The translations under genes were made by a program, and so were the position numbers. The notes under the pieces were generated by a model. That model did not search any database. It was given only the letters and a program-made list of their open reading frames with translations, and was not told the origin of the DNA. A stretch of DNA of 55,370 nt from Blastopirellula sp. (GTDB lineage Bacteria > Planctomycetota > Planctomycetia > Pirellulales > Pirellulaceae). Shown in pieces: positions 18,403 through 25,582 of the stretch. The DNA lies in NCBI GenBank assembly GCA_021298375.1, contig JAJTFE010000015.1, positions 1 to 55,370 on the forward strand. Reading direction: 5' to 3'. How positions within the stretch are numbered: the stretch's first letter is position 1; each line of letters opens with the position of its first letter.

Positions 18403-18972
18403 ACTTTTTCAGTCAGTTGGGAAGCCGAAGCAATCGCGATGGAACACGAACTCATTCAGCAACATTCGCAAATTGCGAACGTCGCCGGTTGCGGCTCGGG
18501 GCCAATCCAGAATGCAGCGGGGCTTCGTCAGAGGATTTTGCCGTGGGAGTGGTCAGCTTCCGGTGCCACAGTCAAACTCGCGGGGGTTACCCGAGTGTCG
18601 AGCAGTGGCGGACAGGGGCGATGGCCAATCATCCGGCAGGTTGGGAATACGAGAGCCGATTCACCCCGACGCCAGTTCCGTCCACCCACAAGATGCCATC
18701 GCCTTCCCGGGAGGAAGTCTCAAGCCAAGCCAGCAGCAGGACGGAGCCGCGGCTTTCGCCGCAAGGCAACGGAGTACCATCCCGGGGCGAAGGAATTTCA
18801 GCCGCACGGCGACCGCTTTTCCCCCGGGAAATGACCCGCCATTTTAAGATTTTCAGCATCCAGTCACAAGGGCGAATAGCGCCCCCGCAGCCTGCAGCTT
18901 GGCTGCAATCCGCGCCGCGATGGCGGTAATTCGGCTCGCCGCCCGGCAGTCGGCGCTCCGCTTCGGGCGGAA
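18403..18972. other. Spacer between tgt and yajC
   Basis: About 570 bp with no supported gene. Open frames on both strands are basic, low-complexity and mutually overlapping. No tRNA, known ncRNA motif or strong hairpin with a T tract was found. The yajC promoter should lie at the low end of this stretch. Confidence 0.5.
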
Positions 18973-20145
18973 TCAGTCCGAGTCGTCTCGCGAGTCGCCT
19001 GCTCCCCAACCGGCAAGACGTCGGTTGTAGAACTCCAGGAAGGAATCAGCCGCAATCGCCTCCCGAGCCTGCCGCATCAAACGCTGGTAATAGGCCACAT
19101 TGTGGAGGGAAAGCAGGATTGGACCCAGCATCTCTCCAGCCATGAAGAGATGGCGGAGGTAAGCTCGGCTGAGGTGGGACTGCGGAGTCTCGACGTCTGC
19201 CTGGACGGGGCGTGGGTCATCCCGATAACAGCTGTTGCGGATTTTCAGTTGACCCGAGTCGGTGAATGCAGAGGCATTGCGGCCATTTCGGGTGGGCATC
19301 ACGCAATCGAACATATCGATGCCGCGAAGCACGCCCTCCAGGAGGTCCCGGGGAGTGCCAACCCCCATCAGGTAACGCGGTCGGTCCACAGGGAGGCAGG
19401 GGCAGGTCGCCGCAATCGTTTCGTACATTGCTGCCGGCTCCTCGCCGACACTCAATCCCCCAATCGCGTAACCGGGAAACTCAAGACTCACCAATTGCTC
19501 GGCCGAGCGCCGCCGCAAGCCCGGGTCCAAGCCACCCTGCACGATTGCAAATTGGATCTGATCGGAACGCTGATGAGCCCGTTGGCAGCGGGCGGCCCAA
19601 CGCGTGCTCCGTTCCATCGCCTCTTCGACGGCGGCATAAGTTGCCGGCAATCCAATGACATGGTCGAGGACCATCGCGATATCCGATCCGAGCTGCTCCT
19701 GAATCCTGACCGCGCGCTCAGGTGAAAGCTCCAGTTGCGAGCCGTCGATGTGCGAGCGAAACACCGCTTGGGCCTCGGTGATTTTGGTCATTTGGGCGAG
19801 ACTGAAAATCTGAAAGCCGCCGCTGTCGGTCAAGATCGGCTTGTTCCAGCCAATGAACTGGTGCAAGCCGCCCAGCTGGGCAACCAGCTCCGGACCGGGA
19901 CGGAGCGCCAAATGATAGGTATTTCCCAAAACGATTTGAGCGCCGGCGGCAGCCACTTGATCGAACGTCAATCCCTTGACTGTGCCGCAGGTGCCGACAG
20001 GCATGAAGGTCGGCAGGTCGATGGTCCCATGGGGAGTGTGGAGCCGGCCCAATCGCGCTCCGCAGTGGCGGTCGACATGTAATAGTTCGAACTGAAAAGC
20101 GGGACGGGAAGAACCCTCCGCGGTCGCTGGTGAGGTCTGGAACAT
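18973..20145 (-). CDS. tgt: tRNA-guanine transglycosylase lacking the zinc-site cysteines
   Basis: This 390-residue enzyme swaps guanine 34 of GUN-anticodon tRNAs for preQ1 in the queuosine pathway. The TIM-barrel motifs are intact: LTDSGGFQ with Asp107, GGLSVGE (229-235), and the nucleophile Asp280 in [13 protein letters not shown]. In place of the family zinc site C-x-C-x2-C it has Asp317, Glu319 and Gln322 (segment [14 protein letters not shown]); only the fourth ligand, His348 (SLHNVAYYQ), remains. Flanking motifs align with one residue fewer than in E. coli, and no cysteine codon occurs at this point in any frame, so this is not a simple frameshift. The start chosen is the ATG before FQTSP, after AGGCGAG; an open frame extends 21 codons further up. 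Confidence 0.9.
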   Translation of the reverse strand: MFQTSPATAEGSSRPAFQFELLHVDRHCGARLGRLHTPHGTIDLPTFMPVGTCGTVKGLTFDQVAAAGAQIVLGNTYHLALRPGPELVAQLGGLHQFIGWNKPILTDSGGFQIFSLAQMTKITEAQAVFRSHIDGSQLELSPERAVRIQEQLGSDIAMVLDHVIGLPATYAAVEEAMERSTRWAARCQRAHQRSDQIQFAIVQGGLDPGLRRRSAEQLVSLEFPGYAIGGLSVGEEPAAMYETIAATCPCLPVDRPRYLMGVGTPRDLLEGVLRGIDMFDCVMPTRNGRNASAFTDSGQLKIRNSCYRDDPRPVQADVETPQSHLSRAYLRHLFMAGEMLGPILLSLHNVAYYQRLMRQAREAIAADSFLEFYNRRLAGWGAGDSRDDSD

Positions 20146-20206
20146 CGTGCACTCGCCTGTCGCGGGGCCGCAGATTGGGCGGGCGAGGGATGACCTGCAG
20201 CCGCCC

Positions 20207-20237
20207 AAAAAAGAGCCCGGACCTAAGTGGACCGGGC
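20207..20237 (-). terminator. Rho-independent terminator after the TPR/alpha-CTD gene
   Basis: On the minus strand GCCCGGTCC and GGTCCGGGC form a stem with one internal T-T mismatch and a 5-base ACTTA loop, followed by TCTTTTTT. It lies about 60 bp past the TPR/alpha-CTD gene and upstream of tgt, so tgt must have its own promoter. Confidence 0.85.
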
Positions 20238-20296
20238 CAGAAAGTTCAGTCGGTTAGTCGCTGCCGTCCGGCATCGAGCGGAATCATCCAAGGCGA

Positions 20297-21628
20297 TTAT
20301 TCGCCACGCAGTTTCATTCCCAGTTGAGTCAGCTTCTCGCGGACTTCATTGAGGCTGGTCACGCCAAAGTTTTTGCATTCAAGCAAATCGTCGCCAGACT
20401 TCCGCAGCAATTCCCCGATCGTGGTCAGGCCCAAGCGGGTCATGCACTTCCGGGCTCGAACCGAGAGGTTGAGGTCGGAAATCGGACGCTCCAGAACAAC
20501 CGATTCTTCGGGCGAAAGCGCCGCCGTGTCGAACGTCTCCGGTTCGACATCCTTCTGATTGGAGAACTGGCCGATCACCAGCCCCTTGTTCTTCATCATT
20601 TCGCGGATTTCGTGCAGCGAGGTCTCGCCGAAGTTCTTGCTGTTAAGCAATTCCAACTCGGTCACCTTGGTCAGGTCGCCGAGGGTCATGATGCCCATCT
20701 TTTGCAGGCAATTGCGGCTGCGGACGCTCAATTCGAACTGGGCAATCGGAATGGTCATGACAGTCTGCATCTTGCGTTGCAGGCGGTCGCGATCGTCGTC
20801 CCAGCGGTCGCCGCCGTTTACCGACTCCAGGGCATCGCGGCGGTAGAGCCGGGCCCGCTCATGGCCCGGATAGGACTCCAGAATGCGATCGTAGCAGCGT
20901 ACGGCTCGCTGGAATTGATTGTAATCTTCGTACATCACGCCGAGATTCAGCAGAGCGCCGAGGTTGGTCGGAAAAACCGAGGAGGCCCGTTGGTAAAGCT
21001 CGATCGCCTTTTCATCGTTGCCGCGGCGGTCATTTTCCAAGGCCAATCCAAAGAGAGCGCCGGAGTGCTTTTCATCCGCATCAACCGCGCGGGAATACAA
21101 CCTGACAACTTCGTCCGGGTTCGTGCCCAGGACTGCAATCGTGGCGGCGCGCTGGTACAGGTACTCAGCGGTTTGCTCAATCGGTCCGAAAAGATTGTCG
21201 AGGATCGACATCGCGGCTGGGGCGTCTCCCCCCAAACGTTTGGCTTCGGCAGTCAGGACGGCACAGAAAGCGGGATCGTAGCCTCCCTTCTTGGCGTTCT
21301 CGTAGCATTCAATCGCCCGCTCGTGATTTTCCAGAGCAGCGTGTGACCGCCCTTGATACAAATAGGCCAGTGCCCCGCCGTCAGCAGACTCCAGCGTCTG
21401 AATCGCGGAGCGATAACGACCGAGCAGGTACTGGCATACGCCCAGGCGAACCGAAGAGGCTGGCGACCGGGATGGCTGCGACTCGAGTTCATTCGTCAGA
21501 TCGCGAAGCACGGGGAATTGTGAGTAATCATCGCTGATTCGCCGCGACAAGACTTTGATCTCGTTGGGACCAAAAGAATTGTTCGACAACACAATGTCCT
21601 TCAGTTCCGTGTCTACAACTGGAATCAT
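20297..21628 (-). CDS. TPR protein with two RNA polymerase alpha C-terminal-domain modules
   Basis: This 443-residue protein has no signal peptide and is probably cytoplasmic. Tetratricopeptide-like helices fill about 55-265, with clear TPR units such as EKAIELYQRASSVFPTN. Two modules of the RpoA C-terminal-domain (HhH) type follow: 294-350 with LSVRSRNCLQKMG and NFGETSLHEI, and 382-438 with LSVRARKCMTRLG and NFGVTSLNEV. Module 1 keeps the equivalents of E. coli Arg265, Asn268, Cys269, Gly296, Ser299 and Glu302, which touch DNA or activators; module 2 has Lys at the Asn268 position. A role in transcription, by binding DNA, RNA polymerase or activators, is inferred. It is not rpoA itself, since the alpha N-terminal domain is absent. 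Confidence 0.85.
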   Translation of the reverse strand: MIPVVDTELKDIVLSNNSFGPNEIKVLSRRISDDYSQFPVLRDLTNELESQPSRSPASSVRLGVCQYLLGRYRSAIQTLESADGGALAYLYQGRSHAALENHERAIECYENAKKGGYDPAFCAVLTAEAKRLGGDAPAAMSILDNLFGPIEQTAEYLYQRAATIAVLGTNPDEVVRLYSRAVDADEKHSGALFGLALENDRRGNDEKAIELYQRASSVFPTNLGALLNLGVMYEDYNQFQRAVRCYDRILESYPGHERARLYRRDALESVNGGDRWDDDRDRLQRKMQTVMTIPIAQFELSVRSRNCLQKMGIMTLGDLTKVTELELLNSKNFGETSLHEIREMMKNKGLVIGQFSNQKDVEPETFDTAALSPEESVVLERPISDLNLSVRARKCMTRLGLTTIGELLRKSGDDLLECKNFGVTSLNEVREKLTQLGMKLRGE

Positions 21629-21737
21629 TTCTGCTTTCCTCGTGCCTAATTCTCAAGTCCGCCGCTACCGGCAAACTGACTTTCTCAGCGGCTGGTGTTT
21701 CATTCCCGCAGTCGAGTTCCCAACCGAAAACTCAACT

Positions 21738-21812
21738 GTCACCGCTTGCCTTGGTCACCGCTTGCCTTGGTCACCGCCGCAATGGTCACCGCTGCAATGG
21801 TCACCGCGACAA
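21738..21812. repeat. 15-16-bp tandem repeat, 5 copies
   Basis: The core GTCACCGC recurs at 21738, 21754, 21770, 21785 and 21800, giving periods of 16, 16, 15 and 15. The variable tail is TTGCCTTG in the first units and CGCAATG or TGCAATG later. The cluster lies about 110 bp upstream of the TPR/alpha-CTD start codon. Confidence 0.9.
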
Positions 21813-21847
21813 CGCGAATCCCGCTGTGCTTCTCGCCATTCACAGCG

Positions 21848-21879
21848 AAAGTCCAACACAGCAAAAGTCCAACACAGCA
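21848..21879. repeat. 16-bp perfect tandem duplication
   Basis: AAAGTCCAACACAGCA occurs twice head-to-tail (21848-21863, 21864-21879), just beyond the 15-16-bp cluster. No function is apparent. Confidence 0.85.
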
Positions 21880-22278
21880 AAACTCAGTCCCCACCAAAGG
21901 CGGCGTTCGGCAAACCGATCGCGCATCCTGAGAGGGATTCACGCACCAGCCAACGGGTCGTTTTCAGCGTTCGCTCCCGGTTGCTTCGCCGGGGACGAGC
22001 CCAACGCCGGCGAGGCCGCCTGAAAAGGGACCGCTTGAGCGGGGGTGGTGCGCTTTGGGGGTGGTACCAGCCGGCCAACCAATGGGCCTGCCAGTTACAC
22101 GCCACCGGGATAAAAAGTTGCCGAGCCTGCCGTAGCGATCCTCGCATTTTGCCAGATTTTGGGACTGTCTTCAATTGGGAACTTGAAAACAGCGGGTTCC
22201 GGGCCAGCGCTTTATCCGGTTCGCAAGAGCGGGCGAGGCCGCGTAAACGGCCAAAAGGTACCGGGAAGTTGAGGTGAA

Positions 22279-22352
22279 AAAACCGGCAAGGAGTCGAACC
22301 CATAACCCCCGCATTACGAATGCGGTGCTCTGCCAATTGAAGCTACGCTGGC
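22279..22352 (-). tRNA. Degenerate tRNA-Thr (anticodon CGU), probably a pseudogene
   Basis: The minus strand shows a tRNA-like 74-mer. It has a 5' acceptor GCCAGCG, a D-arm GCTTCAATTGGCAGAGC with one extra T, a perfect anticodon arm CCGCA-TTCGTAA-TGCGG (anticodon CGT, decoding ACG) and a normal T-loop TTCGACT. The 3' part is broken. ATGGG/CCTTG pairs only at the two loop-proximal base pairs plus one wobble, and the 3' acceptor CCGGTTT does not pair with the 5' strand in standard register. If two T-stem bases were deleted, the acceptor would pair with two wobbles and one mismatch. Either this is a decayed gene copy or an atypical tRNA. Confidence 0.6.
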
Positions 22353-22828
22353 GGGACGCCCTAGAATTTATCATTTCGGTTAAACGCCGCCAATACCTTG
22401 CCGTTTTTCGCTGGTATCCCTCCAATTCCCCTGCCGCCCCGGCACCCGTCCCTGCCGCCGAAAGAAGCAGACGCCTCCAACTCACCGGAGCGGTCGATTG
22501 AGTTACGATGTTCTGGACCGGACTTCCAGGCCAGTGACAGTCGAGCACTTCCCTGGTCCCCCCGGCTTTTATCCCAAAAACAGCCGCAATTCAGGCCGGC
22601 GTTGCTGCTCTTTCCTCCAACGATTCCTGCCTGGCCCTCGCCTGCGAAATGGCTTGTCCGCCCAACCGGATGTGCGCAACCTGATGTGTCCAACCGGATG
22701 TGCCCCAGTGGATGCCGGCCGCAAGGTCCAAGCGAGGGCTGGCGGTGCATGAATCAACGCTGGCTTCGACGGCTGGGTCTGATTCCCCGAAGAAATTTTC
22801 GCTCAGAAACAGAAAGTATCTTGAACCG
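22353..22828. other. Spacer upstream of queC
   Basis: About 475 bp with no supported gene. It contains a 14-bp tandem cluster (separate entry) and presumably the queC promoter. No preQ1 riboswitch pattern was recognised. The queC reading frame is open upstream to 22700, but that extension lacks family features. Confidence 0.5.
22662..22717. repeat. 14-bp tandem repeat, about 4 copies
   Basis: Units CCAACCGGATGTGC (22662-22675), GCAACCTGATGTGT (22676-22689), CCAACCGGATGTGC (22690-22703) and a decayed CCCAGTGGATGCCG (22704-22717) follow head-to-tail. The cluster ends about 110 bp before the queC start. Confidence 0.85.
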
Positions 22829-23662
22829 ATGGCTTCTTTGGATTTGTCCCAATCGCTGTCCGCTCGTCGCGCGGTGCTCTGCCTCAGTGGTGGCATGGAT
22901 TCGACATCGCTGCTGCTGCACCTGCTCGACGCGAATGTCCAGATTCACGGCTTGAGTTTTCATTACGGCCAGCGTCACGCGGTCGAACTGCAGCGGCTTG
23001 AGTCGAATCTCGATTACTTGCGCGGGCAGGGACATCCGGTCGATTGGCAACTCATCGACCTCCGCACGCTTCAGCCGCTGTTGCACTCGGCGTTGACCGA
23101 CAGTGGCCGGGAAATGCCGCTGGGGCATTACGCAGCCGAGAATATGCGGGAGACCGTCGTGCCCAACCGCAATGCGATCTTTGCTTCCATCGCCTACGCC
23201 TGGGCTTTGTCCCTCGCGAACCGAACGGGAGAGCGAGTCGCGATTGGGCTGGCCGTTCACAGCGGCGACCATGCCATCTATCCCGATTGCCGTCCCGCTT
23301 TCTACGATGCCTTGCTGCAAGCCTTTGCTCTGGGGAACTGGGAGAGCGAGCAGGTGACTGCCTACCTTCCCTATTTGAATTGGGACAAGGCCCAGATTCT
23401 GGCCGATGGGTTGCGCAGCGCAGCGCGTTTGCAGCTCGACTGCCAACTGATTTACCGACAGACTTGTACCAGTTACCTTCCGGATGAGGCAGGCCGTTCT
23501 CACGGACTGACAGGATCGGATGTGGAGCGAATCCTGGCTTTTGACCAGTTGGGGCTCGAAGACCCGCTCGAATTTCAACGGCCTTGGAAAGAACTGGTTG
23601 CCGAGGCTCGTCGCCTGATGCTCGAACAGGAGGATTTCGGACGGTCGGGGGTGGTTGGCTGA
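22829..23662 (+). CDS. queC: 7-cyano-7-deazaguanine (preQ0) synthase QueC with incomplete zinc site
   Basis: This 277-residue cytoplasmic enzyme converts 7-carboxy-7-deazaguanine to preQ0 with ATP and ammonia. The PP-loop LSGGMDSTSLL (19-29), HYGQRH (45-50), PNRNAIF (112-118) and GLAVHSGDHAIYPDCRPAF (140-158) are all conserved. QueC normally has four zinc cysteines near the C-terminus (C-x8-C-x2-C-x2-C). Here only Cys213 is kept; the other positions align to His225, Thr228 and Asp231 in SHGLTGSDVERILAF. No cysteine codon fits in another frame. The C-terminus extends about 30 residues past the usual end. The ATG before ASLDLS was chosen because the family N-terminus begins there. Confidence 0.9.
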   Translation: MASLDLSQSLSARRAVLCLSGGMDSTSLLLHLLDANVQIHGLSFHYGQRHAVELQRLESNLDYLRGQGHPVDWQLIDLRTLQPLLHSALTDSGREMPLGHYAAENMRETVVPNRNAIFASIAYAWALSLANRTGERVAIGLAVHSGDHAIYPDCRPAFYDALLQAFALGNWESEQVTAYLPYLNWDKAQILADGLRSAARLQLDCQLIYRQTCTSYLPDEAGRSHGLTGSDVERILAFDQLGLEDPLEFQRPWKELVAEARRLMLEQEDFGRSGVVG

Positions 23663-23728
23663 GATAGTCGAGCGTGGACTGGTGGGGTGGTCCCGTTCTG
23701 GTCCGCGAGACAATGTGAAAGGAAGCCG

Positions 23729-24603
23729 ATGCGCGGTGTGATGTTTCAGGCCGTCGAGCGAGTTGCCTGCGGGGACCTCCCGGAGCCCGTGTTGGAGAAT
23801 CCTCGCGATGCGATTGTGGCCGTTGAATTGGCAGGACTTTGTGGGTCCGATCTGCATCCGTTTTTCGGGCGGGAACAAGGACTCGACCCGGGCACGGTGA
23901 TGGGGCATGAGTTTGTCGGCACTGTTTTGGCCGTCGGTCCGGAAGTCCGCAAATTCGCGGTGGGGGACCGAGTCTTCGCCCCGTTTTCGACCAGTTGGCT
24001 GCGTTGTTGCTGGGAGACAACTACAGCACCGGCTACTATTGCGCGGAAATGGCAGGAGTTGCTCCGGGGGGCGTGTACGCTGTCATTGGTTGCGGCACTG
24101 TGGGCTTGCTGGCGATTCTGGCGGCTCGGCAACTGGGAGCCGATCGGATTGTGGCGATCGACCCGGTCGCCGCGCGGCGCAGTCAGGCCGAATCCTTGGG
24201 AGCAGCAGCTCCGGCTTCCGAGGTCTCCGCGCGCGACTTGCTCCGCAGTTGGACGGACGGTCGCGGGGCGGATGCCGTTATGGAGTTGGTCGGATTGCCC
24301 TCGGCCCAAAGGTTGGCTTACGACTTGGTCCGCCCAGGTGGCACGCTTTCCGTCATCGGCTGTCATTGCACGCCGAATTTTTCATTTTCGCCAGTCGAAG
24401 CCTACGACAGAAATCTTACCTATCGGACCGGGCGCTGTCCGGCGCGAGCTTACATGGAGCGCTTGGCAAAAGAGGTTGTCGCCAGTGGACTGGACCTCGA
24501 CCGCTTTATCACGCACGAGTTTTCGCTCGAGGATTGCATGCGGGGATACGAGGTGTTTTCACGCCGCGAGCAAGGATGCCTGAAAGCAGCCTTTGTTCTC
24601 TAG
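23729..24603 (+). pseudogene. Zinc-type alcohol dehydrogenase with internal deletion and frameshift
   Basis: The N-terminal part (23729 to about 23990) is a normal medium-chain dehydrogenase start, with AGLCGSDLHPF and GTVMGHEFVG. At GDRVFAPFSTS the frame runs into unrelated sequence. The family sequence resumes at once in another frame with LAALLLGDNYSTGYYCAEM and continues to the end through the Rossmann motif IGCGTVGLLAILAA. About 50-60 codons, which in relatives hold the four-cysteine structural-zinc lobe, are missing, and the junction is out of frame. GGAAG precedes the start. A full enzyme cannot be made unless the junction is a sequencing or assembly error. Confidence 0.85.
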
Positions 24604-24708
24604 CTTTCCGCGGCACAGTCGACAGAGGCAAGTCGAAGGGGGGCGAAGTCTAACGCGCGAAATTGCGATCGCAGTTGACCGGAATTGCCAACCGTAACCA
24701 GATGTAGG

Positions 24709-25485
24709 TTAATTCGCGGCCAATTGGTCGGCTATCCTGCTCAGCGCTTCTGCTGCCCCCAATGGCAAGTGAATGCTCACCAGTCGGGAGATGTCGGTCT
24801 CGGCTGCCGGATTGATTTCAATCGTTGGCAAGCCGAGCGTGCGCGCCTGCAAGATGGGTTGCAGGATATAGGGGAAAGTGCTCGAGGTGCCGATGCTGAG
24901 GTAGAGGTCGAAACCGCGACGCAATTCACGGTCCAGTGTCCCGAGGGCGTCGCTCGGAAGAAACTCGTCAAACAAGACGACATCCGGACGTTGCAATCCT
25001 CCGCACTCGCCGCAGTGGGGCGGGAAATTGAGCTGTGAGTAATCCTCAACCGGCTCCACTCGTTGGCATTGAACACAGCGTACCCGTCGCATTGTGCCGT
25101 GGATCTCAATTACGTTGCGGGAACCGGCTGCCAGATGCAAACCGTCGATGTTCTGAGTCAGGACCCAAACTCGAGGTTTGGTTTGCTCGAGCCAAGCGAG
25201 AACCTCGTGGCCGCGATTGAACGTTTTCCCTCTCGCTCCCGATTCGATCTGGCGCATGTACTTCCAGGTAATCTCCGGTCGGGTTCGAAAAACCTCGGCT
25301 GAGAGTGCCTGTTCGATTGCAATTCCATCCTCGGTGAGTCTGCCGTTGTACAGACCGCTGACACCCCGATAGGTTGGCAAGCCTGAATCGGCCGAGATGC
25401 CTGCGCCGGTGATCGCCAGAATATTCCGGGCCTCGCGGATGAGGTCAGCTGCTGCCCGAATCAATGGCGAAAGGTCGGCTGCCAA
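24709..25485 (-). CDS. Sir2-family NAD-dependent protein deacylase
   Basis: This 258-residue sirtuin removes acyl groups from lysines using NAD. It shows GAGISADSG (27-35), TQNIDGLH with the catalytic-region Asn/Asp, His in EIHGT, and an intact zinc module of two CxxC pairs (CVQC and CGEC). The NAD-binding GTSSTFPY and INPAAETD follow. It is of bacterial class III/U length. The intact zinc ribbon is a useful contrast to the altered zinc sites of Tgt and QueC nearby. It converges with the broken dehydrogenase and stands alone. Confidence 0.93.
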   Translation of the reverse strand: MAADLSPLIRAAADLIREARNILAITGAGISADSGLPTYRGVSGLYNGRLTEDGIAIEQALSAEVFRTRPEITWKYMRQIESGARGKTFNRGHEVLAWLEQTKPRVWVLTQNIDGLHLAAGSRNVIEIHGTMRRVRCVQCQRVEPVEDYSQLNFPPHCGECGGLQRPDVVLFDEFLPSDALGTLDRELRRGFDLYLSIGTSSTFPYILQPILQARTLGLPTIEINPAAETDISRLVSIHLPLGAAEALSRIADQLAAN

Positions 25486-25582
25486 AATCGAACCTCCTGA
25501 TCGGAAGAAATCGAAGTACGCGAACGCGCGGTCTGCCGAGCCGGTCGTGTTCCCACCAATTCCATGCTGGGAGCGCCGCTGG

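Larger units (their letters stand above)
21629..22278. other. Spacer with two short tandem-repeat clusters
   Basis: About 650 bp upstream of the TPR/alpha-CTD gene and downstream of the tRNA. No protein gene is supported. Two tandem-repeat clusters at 21738-21812 and 21848-21879 are listed separately. The remainder shows no recognisable feature. Confidence 0.5.

Noticed and set aside
22353..22828. preQ1 riboswitch upstream of queC
   Set aside because: No consensus pseudoknot pattern was recognised; only a 14-bp tandem repeat was found.
18973..23662. A DNA 7-deazaguanine modification (dpd) cluster suggested by tgt and queC
   Set aside because: Tgt has the full tRNA-type motifs, and no DpdA, DpdB, helicase or nuclease genes are nearby.
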